A stretch of 16,257 nt of DNA from an uncultured Muribaculaceae bacterium (GCA_910578305.1 CAJTQH010000052.1:1-16257); one strand, 5' to 3'; positions 7,712 to 15,264 are shown, numbered from the stretch's first letter. The notes: generated by a model from the letters alone, not told the origin. Numbers and translations are program-made.

Positions 7712-7744
7712 CACCATACTAAACTAATTACCGATACACCCGAC

Positions 7745-8314
7745 ATGACCTTTGAAGCCGACATAGCACAAGCCGTAGAATGCCTTCGACGTGGAGGCGT
7801 GATACTGTATCCCACCGACACCGTTTGGGGCATAGGATGTGATGCCACACGCAGCGATGCAGTGCGGAGAGTATTCGACATCAAGAGGAGAGCCGAGGCA
7901 AAAGCACTCATCACACTTGTCAGCGACACAGCCATGCTCGAACGATATGTCGACGACATCCCCTACGTGGCTCTGGAACTGGTAGAGGCTGCAGTGACAC
8001 CTGTAACCGTGGTCTACGATCACCCCGCAGGACTGGCACCCGAGTTGCTTGCGCCCGACGGCAGTGTCGGCATCAGAGTCGTATCCGAGCAATATTGCAT
8101 GCAGTTGTGCAAGTCTCTCCGACGCCCCATAGTGTCTACATCCGCCAACTTCAGCGGACTGCCGGCTCCATCCATTTTCGACGAAATATCGCCCGACATC
8201 ATTGCCCTGGTGGACTACGTGGCTTCATACCGCCGCGACGACCGCTCGGCACATACCCCGTCGGCAGTGATAAAGATATCCAACGACTGTACCATAAAGA
8301 TACTGCGTAAATGA
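7745..8314 (+). CDS. tsaC: L-threonylcarbamoyladenylate synthase, single-domain TsaC/YrdC type
   Basis: The enzyme makes threonylcarbamoyl-AMP from threonine, bicarbonate and ATP, the first step of t6A modification of ANN-decoding tRNAs in the cytosol. The 189 residues match YrdC throughout: AVECLRRGGVILYPTDTVWG near the N-terminus, then CDAT, DIKRRAEAKALITLV for the KRR substrate-binding loop, VGIRVV, IVSTSANFSG, and a closing HTPSAVIKI. The usual KxxxKP reads KA here. There is no C-terminal Sua5 domain, so this is the short TsaC form. I start at ATG 7745 rather than GTG 7700 because the promoter element at 7704-7711 lies inside the longer version and because family members begin near this Met. 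Its stop overlaps the start of the sugar transferase as ATGA, so the two are probably translated together. Confidence 0.92.
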   Translation: MTFEADIAQAVECLRRGGVILYPTDTVWGIGCDATRSDAVRRVFDIKRRAEAKALITLVSDTAMLERYVDDIPYVALELVEAAVTPVTVVYDHPAGLAPELLAPDGSVGIRVVSEQYCMQLCKSLRRPIVSTSANFSGLPAPSIFDEISPDIIALVDYVASYRRDDRSAHTPSAVIKISNDCTIKILRK

Positions 8315-9741
8315 TCAACGAATCCCGACAGCGGTTCCGCTACATCGTCGCGGATTTTCTATCGACCGGCATGGCCGTACTGCTTTTTAACGTCGTACGC
8401 TACTACGACCTGCCGGCAGCCTATACCGGATTCGCATCTCTCACCTCATTTCTTTGCTCGCCGATTCTGATAGTCGGACAAATATTATTTCCCACAGTCA
8501 TGCTCCTGATATACTACCTGTCGGGATACTACACGCATGTCTATGTAAAATCGCGTACGTCTGAATTCTCCACCACACTCATTACGGCCGTCATAGGCAC
8601 GCTGTTAATGATCTTTGCCACACTGCTCAACGATCTGACCAACGACCGGATACACGACTACAACCTGTTTCTCATACTCTTAGGGCTATTGTTTGCAGTG
8701 GTATATCTGCCGAGACTGGCCATTACATCACGCACCGCACGGCTCATCGCACAGCGAAGAATATGCTTCAACACACTTATTGTGGGCTATAGTTCAGCCC
8801 CGGATCTTTACACCAGGCAGATCAATGGCATCGAACCCTCCACAGCTATCTGCCCGGTGGCTCTTATTGATTCCGACAATCATGCCGAAACACTTGCCGA
8901 CATAGACACTGCACTGCCCGCATTCGACATCGACAACATCGCGGAAGTATGCCACAGCATGCACATCGAGCGACTGATCGTTATACCTCACCCCGACGGA
9001 TGGGAACACACCCTTGAAACCGTACACCGTCTGCTCCCGCTATCTCTGTCCATCTACATAGCTGCCGGAAGCCTGCCGGTGTATCTGTTCAGGTCTCGAC
9101 TAATGAACCTTACAGCCGAACCGTTCATCGACATCAGCCGCAATAATCTTCCCGCAAGCACCATCAACATCAAGCGGGCATTTGACGTGGTGGCTTCATC
9201 GCTGCTGCTGGCAGTTTCTGCTATACCCATACTCATACTGGCACTGGCAGTGCGGATCAACTCTGATGGACCCGCATTCTACCGTCAACGCAGAGTGGGA
9301 CTTCATGGCCGGCAATTCGACATCATCAAGCTCCGCTCCATGATCAACAAAGCCGAACCCGACGGAAATCCTCAGCTGTCTCACCCCGACGACCACAGAG
9401 TGACCGGAATCGGACGCATACTGCGCAAATACCGGCTCGACGAACTGCCACAACTGATAAACGTGCTCAGGGGCGACATGTCAATTGTCGGACCACGCCC
9501 CGAGCGCCCGCACTATGCAGCCATGCTTCTCGAACGCGATCCGGCCTATGCCCTCATACACTGTGTCAGACCCGGTCTCACCTCGCTCGGCATGGTTAAA
9601 TACGGATACGCCTCTGATGTGGAGCAGATGCTCGAACGACTGAAGTACGATCTGCTGTATCTTGAAAACATATCCGTCACAACTGATCTGAAAATAATCC
9701 TTCACACAGCCCACACGGTGTTGTCGGGCAAAGGAGTGTGA
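8311..9741 (+). CDS. Polyprenyl-phosphate sugar-1-phosphate transferase (WbaP/exopolysaccharide initiating type)
   Basis: The family moves a sugar-1-phosphate from a UDP-sugar to undecaprenyl phosphate at the inner membrane, the first step of a surface glycan. The 476-residue protein has four or so hydrophobic segments between residues 12 and 136, a soluble nucleotide-binding-like middle region (about 150-270), and a C-terminal catalytic domain from INIKRAFDVVASSL (286-299) with its re-entrant helix to about 314. Catalytic motifs are intact: FDIIKLRSM (336-344), RKYRLDELPQL with the Asp377-Glu378 dyad, and SIVGPRPERP (391-400). The closing RPGLTSLGMVKYGYA (420-434) replaces the RPGITG-type motif of Proteobacteria and looks like a Bacteroidota variant. 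The sugar specificity cannot be read from sequence. No other glycan genes lie nearby, so it may serve a glycan made elsewhere in the genome. Confidence 0.88.
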   Translation: MINESRQRFRYIVADFLSTGMAVLLFNVVRYYDLPAAYTGFASLTSFLCSPILIVGQILFPTVMLLIYYLSGYYTHVYVKSRTSEFSTTLITAVIGTLLMIFATLLNDLTNDRIHDYNLFLILLGLLFAVVYLPRLAITSRTARLIAQRRICFNTLIVGYSSAPDLYTRQINGIEPSTAICPVALIDSDNHAETLADIDTALPAFDIDNIAEVCHSMHIERLIVIPHPDGWEHTLETVHRLLPLSLSIYIAAGSLPVYLFRSRLMNLTAEPFIDISRNNLPASTINIKRAFDVVASSLLLAVSAIPILILALAVRINSDGPAFYRQRRVGLHGRQFDIIKLRSMINKAEPDGNPQLSHPDDHRVTGIGRILRKYRLDELPQLINVLRGDMSIVGPRPERPHYAAMLLERDPAYALIHCVRPGLTSLGMVKYGYASDVEQMLERLKYDLLYLENISVTTDLKIILHTAHTVLSGKGV

Positions 9742-9784
9742 TATTTACAAAATCTTATAATGTTAGTTTATTGATTACACAGAC

Positions 9785-11590
9785 ATGAGCACCGACAGCA
9801 CCACTACCCACCGAAAGCCCGCAGACAGCCTCTTCGCCCACATCATAGCCTGGCGCGAGAAACACATCACCGAGAAGACATTCGTGGTGTTTCTTGCCCT
9901 GCTCGTAGGAGTGCTGGGAGGATTCGCCGCGCTTATTCTGAAATGGCTCATACACCTCATAGCGCATACGCTTACTTCAAGCCTGCCCATCAACCAGAGC
10001 AACTTCATGTTTGCCATATATCCGGCTGTAGGCGTACTTATATGCCTCATGTTTGTACGCTATCTGGTGCGCGACAACATATCCCACGGCGTGACACGCG
10101 TGCTATATGCCATATCGCAGAACAAGAGCCGGCTTAAGCGACACAACATGTTCTCATCACTATGTGCCAGCTCAGTCACCATAGGATTCGGCGGATCGGT
10201 AGGAGCCGAAGGCCCCATCGTGTTCACGGGAGCCGCCATCGGCTCCACAATAGGACAGACATTCCGCATGTCGCCGCGAGTGCTCATGATACTTGTCGGA
10301 TGCGGTGCAGCAGCAGGTATAGCTGGCATATTCAAGGCTCCTATTGCAGGAATGCTTTTCACACTCGAAGTACTCATGATAGACCTCACCACCGTGTCGG
10401 TCATGCCACTGCTCATAGCCTCGATCGCAGGAGCCACGGTAGCCTATACATTCACAGGCTATGAAGCTGAATTCTTCTACGTACAGACAGAGCCTTTCAT
10501 GACAGGACGCATACCATATGTGGTGCTTCTTGGCATCTTCTGCGGACTGATTTCACTCTATTTCACACGGGTAATGAACATGATGGAAAATGCTTTCCGC
10601 CGTATCAACGGCTCATGGCGCAAATATGGATTCGGAGCCATAATCATGTCAGGAGCCATATTTCTGTTCCCTCCTCTATACGGCGAAGGATACGGAGCCA
10701 TAGAGTCACTTCTCAGCGGCGACACTCAGGCCATACTCGACGGATCGCTGTTTTACTCCGACAGAGGATCAGTATGGACAATAATAGCTATGCTCACTGC
10801 TCTAACCATGGTCAAAGCATTCGCCACATCGGCCACCAACGGCGCCGGAGGAGTAGGTGGCACATTCGCGCCATCACTATTTGTTGGATGCATGGCCGGA
10901 TTTTTGTTTGCCTACACGATCAACCACATCTTCGGACTCGACCTATCGGTCAAAAACTTCGCTCTGATGGGCATGGCCGGAGTAATGTCGGGAGTCATGC
11001 ACGCCCCGCTCATGGCAATCTTCCTCACAGCCGAACTCACAGGTGGATACCAGATGTTTCTGCCGCTGCTCATCGTATCGGCATTGTCCTACTTCACAAT
11101 CAAGACATTCCTTCCCTACAGCATATATGCCATGCGTCTGGCGCAACGCGGAGAGCTCCTGACCCACCACAAAGACAAGGCTGTGCTCACTCTGCTCAAG
11201 ATAGACAATGTGATCGAAACCGACTTCCGCTGCGTAAGCCCCGACATGGATCTGCGCGAAATGGTAAAGGAAATCTCGCAGAGCAATCGCAATCTATTTC
11301 CTGTAGTCGATGACAATCACCGCCTGATCGGAGTGGTGCTTCTCGACGAGATACGCAACATCATGTTCCGTCCCGATCTCTACCGACGCATGAAAGTCAA
11401 CACCTTCATGAGTTCGCCGCCTGCGCTTATCGACATCAATTCGAGCATGGAGCAAGTAATGAAAATCTTCGACGACACCGGCGCATGGAATCTACCGGTA
11501 GTCGATGGCGACAAATACGTTGGATTCATGTCCAAGTCAAAGATATTCAACTCTTACCGCCGAGTGCTACGACACTATTCCGAAGACTGA
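9785..11590 (+). CDS. CLC family chloride channel/transporter with two CBS domains
   Basis: This 601-residue integral membrane protein carries anions across the inner membrane. The CLC core spans about residues 33-455 with the filter segments in order: SHGVTRV (100-106), GGSVGAEGPI (136-145) with the gating Glu142, GIFKAPIAGMLFTLEV (181-196), GAGGVGGTFAPS (353-364), and Tyr445 in LPYSIY at the position of the filter Tyr in the E. coli protein. Two CBS domains follow at about 474-530 and 535-595 and probably sense nucleotides. The residue matching the internal proton Glu (E203 in E. coli ClC) is Val196, as in channels, and His101 aligns with the central Ser. It begins 43 bp after the sugar transferase and has no strong promoter, so it probably shares the tsaC transcript. 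Confidence 0.93.
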   Translation: MSTDSTTTHRKPADSLFAHIIAWREKHITEKTFVVFLALLVGVLGGFAALILKWLIHLIAHTLTSSLPINQSNFMFAIYPAVGVLICLMFVRYLVRDNISHGVTRVLYAISQNKSRLKRHNMFSSLCASSVTIGFGGSVGAEGPIVFTGAAIGSTIGQTFRMSPRVLMILVGCGAAAGIAGIFKAPIAGMLFTLEVLMIDLTTVSVMPLLIASIAGATVAYTFTGYEAEFFYVQTEPFMTGRIPYVVLLGIFCGLISLYFTRVMNMMENAFRRINGSWRKYGFGAIIMSGAIFLFPPLYGEGYGAIESLLSGDTQAILDGSLFYSDRGSVWTIIAMLTALTMVKAFATSATNGAGGVGGTFAPSLFVGCMAGFLFAYTINHIFGLDLSVKNFALMGMAGVMSGVMHAPLMAIFLTAELTGGYQMFLPLLIVSALSYFTIKTFLPYSIYAMRLAQRGELLTHHKDKAVLTLLKIDNVIETDFRCVSPDMDLREMVKEISQSNRNLFPVVDDNHRLIGVVLLDEIRNIMFRPDLYRRMKVNTFMSSPPALIDINSSMEQVMKIFDDTGAWNLPVVDGDKYVGFMSKSKIFNSYRRVLRHYSED

Positions 11591-11624
11591 CAATTGATAC
11601 CGGATTTTTCCAAAAATCAGTCTT
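11583..11624 (+). repeat. Inverted repeat across the CLC stop codon, possible transcript-end structure
   Basis: AAGACTGA (11583-11590, containing the TGA stop) pairs perfectly with TCAGTCTT (11617-11624). Within the loop, GATTTTT (11603-11609) can instead pair with AAAAATC (11612-11618), so the two stems compete for 11617-11618. No T run follows, so this is not a standard terminator. It may protect the 3' end of the transcript or be chance. Confidence 0.35.
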
Positions 11625-11656
11625 AGACAGAACATTATTGGATTTTACCGTTTTCA

Positions 11657-11680
11657 GCGACAGTATCAGGATACTGTCGC
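11657..11680. repeat. Perfect palindrome with 11-bp arms
   Basis: GCGACAGTATC (11657-11667) is repeated inverted as GATACTGTCGC (11670-11680) with only AG between. It lies 57 bp after the previous inverted repeat start region and 57 bp before the -33 element of the glutamate dehydrogenase promoter. Neither strand carries a T run after it, so a dimeric-regulator operator is at least as likely as a hairpin. Confidence 0.55.
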
Positions 11681-11736
11681 ACCATGTTTCCACTGCATAA
11701 CCATAGTCTGTCGACAATTATTTTTCATCAAATTCA

Positions 11737-11766
11737 TTGCATATTCTGAAATTTATCGTAAATTTG
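11737..11766 (+). promoter_or_regulatory. Promoter of the glutamate dehydrogenase gene (TTG-N19-TAAATTTG)
   Basis: TAAATTTG (11759-11766) matches the Bacteroidota -7 element exactly, and TTG (11737-11739) lies 19 bp upstream at the expected -33 distance. The leader would be about 55 nt to the ATG at 11826. Confidence 0.7.
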
Positions 11767-11825
11767 CAAGCAAACAATTAATTCTACTTACAAATAGTCA
11801 CAATTTCAGTTAGGTTTTATCAAAA

Positions 11826-13163
11826 ATGAAAGCAGCGGAAGTATTGGCCGACCTTCAGCGTCGATTCCCCAACGAACCTGAATACCTTCAGGCCGTGGAA
11901 GAAGTTATCACCTCCATCGAGGATGTATACAACGAACATCCTGAATTTGAGCGATACAATCTCATCGAGCGTCTGTGCATTCCCGACCGCATATTCACAT
12001 TCAGAGTATCGTGGGTCGACGACAGCGGCAAAGTGCAGAACAATATGGGCTACCGCATACAGCACTCCAACGCCATAGGTCCCTACAAAGGCGGCATACG
12101 GTTTCACTCGTCGGTCAACCAGTCAATTCTTAAATTCCTCGCCTTCGAGCAGACATTCAAGAACTCACTCACAACACTGGCCATGGGCGGTGCAAAAGGG
12201 GGAAGCGACTTCTCGCCACGCGGCAAAAGCGACATGGAAGTGATGCGGTTTTGCCAGGCTTTCATCACAGAACTTTGGCGGCAGATTGGCCCCGACACCG
12301 ATGTTCCCGCAGGCGACATCGGCGTGGGCGGACGCGAAGTAGGCTACATGTACGGATGGTACAAGAAGATGGCGCAGGAATTTACAGGCACATTCACCGG
12401 CAAAGGCCGCGAATTCGGCGGATCGCTCATACGCCCTGAAGCCACCGGCTACGGCAACGTATACTTCCTGCTATCTATGCTCGCCACCCGTGGTATAGAC
12501 ATAAAAGACAAGCGAGTAGCCATATCCGGTTCGGGCAACGTGGCCACATACACAGCCGAAAAGCTGCTTCAGCTCGGAGCCAAAGTAGTGTCAATGAGCG
12601 ACAGCGACGGCACTATTTACGTGCCCGACGGACTCACACGCGAGCAGCTCGACTACATATTCCGGCTCAAAAACATCTATCGCGGACGCATACGTGAGTT
12701 TGCCGAAGAATACGGATGTGAATACTTTGCCGGAGAGCGGCCTTGGATGCGCGTTAAATGCGACATAGCCATGCCATCGGCCACACAGAACGAGATCGAC
12801 GGCGACGATGCACGCGCGCTTTTACAACAAGGCTGCATAGCCGTAAGCGAAGGCGCCAACATGCCATCGACACCCGAAGCCATAAAGGAATTTCTTGCTG
12901 CACGCATACTATATGCTCCAGGCAAAGCCGCAAACGCCGGAGGAGTATCTGTGTCAGGGCTTGAAATGGCACAGAACTCGCAGAAACTCTCATGGACAGC
13001 TGAAGAAGTGGATGCGCGGCTCAAGCAGATAATGGCCGAAATCCACCACCAGTGTGAACTATTCGGAAAAGAGAATGACGGATATATCAACTATGTAAAA
13101 GGCGCCAATGTGGCAGGATTCATGAAAGTGGCTCGTGCCATGATGGCACAGGGCATCGTCTGA
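11826..13163 (+). CDS. gdhA: NADP-type glutamate dehydrogenase
   Basis: The enzyme joins ammonia and 2-oxoglutarate to make glutamate, or the reverse, in the cytosol, normally as a hexamer. The 445 residues are the usual length of the hexameric GdhA class. Substrate-binding and catalytic segments are intact: GPYKGGIRFH with Lys88, MGGAKGGSDF with catalytic Lys124, and VPAGDIGVGGREVGYM with Asp164. The dinucleotide fold carries GSGNVA (235-240) followed by a Ser-rich SMSDSDG (256-262), which favours NADPH as in E. coli GdhA. NAGGVSVSGLEM (370-381) and the C-terminal helix YVKGANVAGFMKVA are typical. It has its own promoter and terminator and is a single-gene unit. Regulation by nitrogen supply is expected for the family; the palindrome at 11657 is the only candidate site seen. 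Confidence 0.96.
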   Translation: MKAAEVLADLQRRFPNEPEYLQAVEEVITSIEDVYNEHPEFERYNLIERLCIPDRIFTFRVSWVDDSGKVQNNMGYRIQHSNAIGPYKGGIRFHSSVNQSILKFLAFEQTFKNSLTTLAMGGAKGGSDFSPRGKSDMEVMRFCQAFITELWRQIGPDTDVPAGDIGVGGREVGYMYGWYKKMAQEFTGTFTGKGREFGGSLIRPEATGYGNVYFLLSMLATRGIDIKDKRVAISGSGNVATYTAEKLLQLGAKVVSMSDSDGTIYVPDGLTREQLDYIFRLKNIYRGRIREFAEEYGCEYFAGERPWMRVKCDIAMPSATQNEIDGDDARALLQQGCIAVSEGANMPSTPEAIKEFLAARILYAPGKAANAGGVSVSGLEMAQNSQKLSWTAEEVDARLKQIMAEIHHQCELFGKENDGYINYVKGANVAGFMKVARAMMAQGIV

Positions 13164-13229
13164 CCTCATCGACATACAAGTACTTATAACATATTTATTA
13201 TACACACTAATCTATTTTACACTATTGAG

Positions 13230-13264
13230 GCAGAATCCGGATATTCGGATTCTGCTTTCGTTTT
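13230..13264 (+). terminator. Rho-independent terminator of the glutamate dehydrogenase gene
   Basis: GCAGAATCCG (13230-13239) and CGGATTCTGC (13246-13255) form a perfect 10-bp stem with a 6-nt loop, followed by TTTCGTTTT. It lies 66 bp after the stop. Confidence 0.92.
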
Positions 13265-13331
13265 ATCCGAACGACCCGAATATTTAGCAGTATTTATCAC
13301 ACCGGGGCATTAATACAGCCCACATATGGCT

Positions 13332-13339
13332 TAATTTTG
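13332..13339 (+). promoter_or_regulatory. Putative promoter (-7 TAATTTTG) for the 72-residue protein
   Basis: TAATTTTG is an exact TAnnTTTG match 37 bp before the ATG at 13377 and just after the glutamate dehydrogenase terminator. No clear -33 element is seen. Its place and the short leader of about 30 nt support the small gene being real. Confidence 0.55.
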
Positions 13340-13376
13340 TAAGTACAAAAGCAACTAACTCACAATTCTTTATACT

Positions 13377-13595
13377 ATGACTGCATTCTGTCCATCCGAT
13401 GTGATATTCGCCACCATTCGTCAGCGTGGCACAGTTCTGGCCAATCTCAAGCTAAGCGGTATCTCTTCTCTGACCGATGTCATACGCCGCATCCCGGCAG
13501 CAGTGGCGGGCTTGATGGGGCTCACCATTATCGAACTTCGCAACGGCACACAGGGATGGAAGCAGCGACACACTATCATGCTGTCGGCATCCTAA
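13377..13595 (+). CDS. Small orphan protein of 72 residues, function unknown
   Basis: The protein has no motif I can assign to a named family. It reads as a compact alpha/beta domain: strand DVIFATIRQRGTVLANLKL, a helix ISSLTDVIRRIPAAVAGL, a strand LTIIELRNGTQGW, and a final strand QRHTIMLSAS. There is no signal peptide, membrane segment or metal-binding Cys/His set. The net charge is positive, mainly from Arg and Lys. Evidence that it is a real gene: an isolated promoter element 37 bp upstream, a terminator closing the previous gene, ordinary codon use, and a tail-to-tail arrangement in which its TAA overlaps the TAG of the TPR gene by sharing CTAA. The RNGTQGW segment looks conserved in character and may mark a Bacteroidales-restricted family, but that is a guess. 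Confidence 0.6.
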   Translation: MTAFCPSDVIFATIRQRGTVLANLKLSGISSLTDVIRRIPAAVAGLMGLTIIELRNGTQGWKQRHTIMLSAS

Positions 13596-13864
13596 GGATT
13601 GAGCAGATCCGGATTGAAAAACGACTCTACATCGCGCGCCTGCTCCAAAGCGTGCACGGCCGGACTGTCGGGATCAATGGATGCCGCCGATGCATAGTCG
13701 CTCATGGCTTTGGAACGCTGTCCCATACGCCAGTAAGCCTTACCTCTGAGAAATAAGGCATGCGCGTCAGCAGGATTTTCAGCCACGATCCGGTCAAGCA
13801 AAACCAATGCTTCGGCCGGATTGTTGTATTTTATAAGATCGTCTATATTTTCTAATCTGCCCAT
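13592..13864 (-). CDS. Small tetratricopeptide repeat protein
   Basis: The 90-residue protein starts MGRLENIDDLIKYNN and carries about two TPR units: NPAEALVLLDRIVAENPADA and HALFLRGKAYWRMGQRSKAM with SDYASAASIDPDSP, showing the usual W/L-G-Y-A-P spacing. It ends EQARDVESFFNPDLLNP. TPRs bind other proteins; no partner is evident and no export signal is seen, so it is probably cytosolic. A longer frame could begin at 13915, but the leftward promoter element at 13913-13920 covers that start, so the ATG at 13864 is preferred. The gene is convergent with the 72-residue protein (4-bp overlap of the stops) and divergent from the phosphatase, with the two promoters facing each other. Confidence 0.8.
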   Translation of the reverse strand: MGRLENIDDLIKYNNPAEALVLLDRIVAENPADAHALFLRGKAYWRMGQRSKAMSDYASAASIDPDSPAVHALEQARDVESFFNPDLLNP

Positions 13865-13871
13865 TATATCA

Positions 13872-13879
13872 TATCTTTG
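13872..13879 (+). promoter_or_regulatory. Putative promoter (-7 TATCTTTG) for the histidine phosphatase
   Basis: TATCTTTG is an exact TAnnTTTG match 68 bp before the ATG at 13947. It lies between the TPR start codon and the TPR promoter, so the two start regions overlap. Confidence 0.55.
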
Positions 13880-13912
13880 TATGCGGTGCAACGCCACAAC
13901 CGACTTATGCCG

Positions 13913-13920
13913 CAAAGATA
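13913..13920 (-). promoter_or_regulatory. Putative promoter (-7 TATCTTTG) for the TPR gene
   Basis: Leftward the sequence is TATCTTTG, identical to the rightward element at 13872-13879. It lies 49 bp before the TPR ATG and gives a leader of about 42 nt. Confidence 0.55.
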
Positions 13921-13946
13921 ATCAAAATTCATATATCTCCTACACG

Positions 13947-15203
13947 ATGAAAATCCGACTCAGCCTTCTGCTTATTATTATATGCGCCACAGCCACACAT
14001 GTAATAGCCGCCGATCCCACCGCCACGACCTACTCATGGACCGACTGCCAGGGAAGTGCCAAACCGTATCCTGCTCCAACACAGGCCTACGACTATCCCG
14101 ACACTCTGACCCCGGTGATGATCAATCATGTCGGACGACACGGAGCTCGATATCCGGCCACTCCGCGCCACACATCCACACTGCTCAAAGCATTGCGGCT
14201 TGCTAATGAGCAAGGCACTATCACTGCCCGAGGACGCGAGTTAATGGCTCTGACTGAAAAAGTGGTGACATACAGCGACGGACGCTGGGGCGCACTTGAC
14301 ACACTCGGCATGGCCGAACAGCGAGGCATAGCGTCACGCATGCTCGCCAACTACCCCATGCTATTCGGATCCAACACAGTAGAGGCCATCAGCTCCTACT
14401 CGCCACGGTGCATCATGAGCATGTACGAATTCACACACCAGCTTTCGCGGCTCGACAACAAGGTGGAATTGCGCACAGCATCCGGACGCAAATATTCGCC
14501 ACTGATGCGATTTTTTGACGGCAATCCTGATTATTCGACATATCGCAAAAGCGACACCCTCGCCGCTACCATCGACTCCTACACACGAGCCAATGTGCCG
14601 CTGAACGCACTATACCGAGTGCTGGGCAACAAATTCAGTTCCGACATGTCGCTCCCCGACGTGGCCATGGCCGAATATTCAGTACTGGCCGGACTGCAGG
14701 CCATGGGACTCGACTGTGATATTTCGCGTTACCTCACACCTCAGGAATACAACGCACTCTGGGGCGTGTTCAATCTGCGTCAATACCTCCAGCACTCGAC
14801 ATCTACGCTGTCTGCAATACCATCCGACATCGCATCGCCGCTGTTGCTCGACATCATTGCCTCGACCGACGGATTCATAAGCGGCGACAACACTTCCACC
14901 GTACATCTTCGATTCGGACACGCCGAGACACTCATGCCACTGCTTGCTCTGATGCATCTGCCCGGCTGCTACTATCTCACCAACTATTTCGACACCGTGG
15001 GCATGCACTGGCGCGACTTTCAAGTAGTGCCCATGGCGGCAAACCTGCAGCTCATACTGTTTCGCTCCGACTCAGGCCGCTACTATCTGCGCACAGACCT
15101 CAACGAAGAGCCGGTGACACTCATCCCGGGCGACACCTCCATATATGTGCCATGGACCAAAGCAAGAGCCTATTTCGACCGCTGCATACCGCTGTACTAT
15201 TGA
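13947..15203 (+). CDS. Secreted histidine phosphatase, MINPP-type (probable inositol polyphosphate phosphatase/phytase)
   Basis: The protein has 418 residues with a type I signal peptide (MKIRLSLLLIIICATATHVI, cleaved near Ala21-Ala22), so it works in the periplasm or outside. The catalytic site is intact: RHGARYP (64-70) fits RHGxRxP with nucleophile His65, and the distal proton-donor motif is HAE (325-327) rather than the HD of common acid phosphatases. HAE is the mark of multiple inositol polyphosphate phosphatase, which removes phosphates from phytate; a gut Bacteroides homologue of similar length is well known. The substrate is therefore probably inositol phosphates. A longer frame from 13821 exists, but the promoter at 13872-13879 and the signal peptide place the start at 13947. 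A strong terminator follows 20 bp after the stop. Confidence 0.88.
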   Translation: MKIRLSLLLIIICATATHVIAADPTATTYSWTDCQGSAKPYPAPTQAYDYPDTLTPVMINHVGRHGARYPATPRHTSTLLKALRLANEQGTITARGRELMALTEKVVTYSDGRWGALDTLGMAEQRGIASRMLANYPMLFGSNTVEAISSYSPRCIMSMYEFTHQLSRLDNKVELRTASGRKYSPLMRFFDGNPDYSTYRKSDTLAATIDSYTRANVPLNALYRVLGNKFSSDMSLPDVAMAEYSVLAGLQAMGLDCDISRYLTPQEYNALWGVFNLRQYLQHSTSTLSAIPSDIASPLLLDIIASTDGFISGDNTSTVHLRFGHAETLMPLLALMHLPGCYYLTNYFDTVGMHWRDFQVVPMAANLQLILFRSDSGRYYLRTDLNEEPVTLIPGDTSIYVPWTKARAYFDRCIPLYY

Positions 15204-15223
15204 CACATACAACTTTTTATCAC

Positions 15224-15264
15224 AACAGCTCCCGTGGAATTACCCACGAGAGCTGTTGCTTTTT
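15224..15264 (+). terminator. Rho-independent terminator of the phosphatase gene
   Basis: AACAGCTC (15224-15231) pairs with GAGCTGTT (15250-15257), then after one C-A mismatch CGTGG (15233-15237) pairs with CCACG (15244-15248) around a 6-nt loop. GCTTTTT follows. Confidence 0.92.

Larger units (their letters stand above)
7351..7744. other. Divergent intergenic control region between the DUF4301 gene and tsaC
   Basis: These 394 bp hold no convincing gene. From left to right I see the leftward DUF4301 promoter (7404-7411), A-rich runs near 7412-7422 and 7446-7454 with a T run near 7468-7475 forming only a weak A-T hairpin, a leftward terminator-like hairpin (7543-7582), about 100 bp of unassigned sequence, and the rightward tsaC promoter (7704-7711). 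A small RNA could be encoded but nothing proves it. Confidence 0.6.

Noticed and set aside
7700..7744. GTG at 7700 as the start of tsaC
   Set aside because: The -7 promoter element at 7704-7711 would lie inside the coding region, and family proteins start near the Met at 7745.
10615..11313. Open frame of 232 codons on the + strand inside the CLC gene
   Set aside because: The translation is an Arg/His/Ser-rich string typical of an off-frame reading, and the CLC frame has all family motifs across the same bases.
13865..13915. Longer start for the TPR protein at 13915
   Set aside because: The start codon would fall within the leftward promoter element (13913-13920), and the extra 17 residues do not continue the TPR pattern.
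13821..13946. ATG-upstream extension of the phosphatase
   Set aside because: The extension would place the promoter inside the gene, overlap the TPR gene start on the other strand, and bury the signal peptide 42 residues in.
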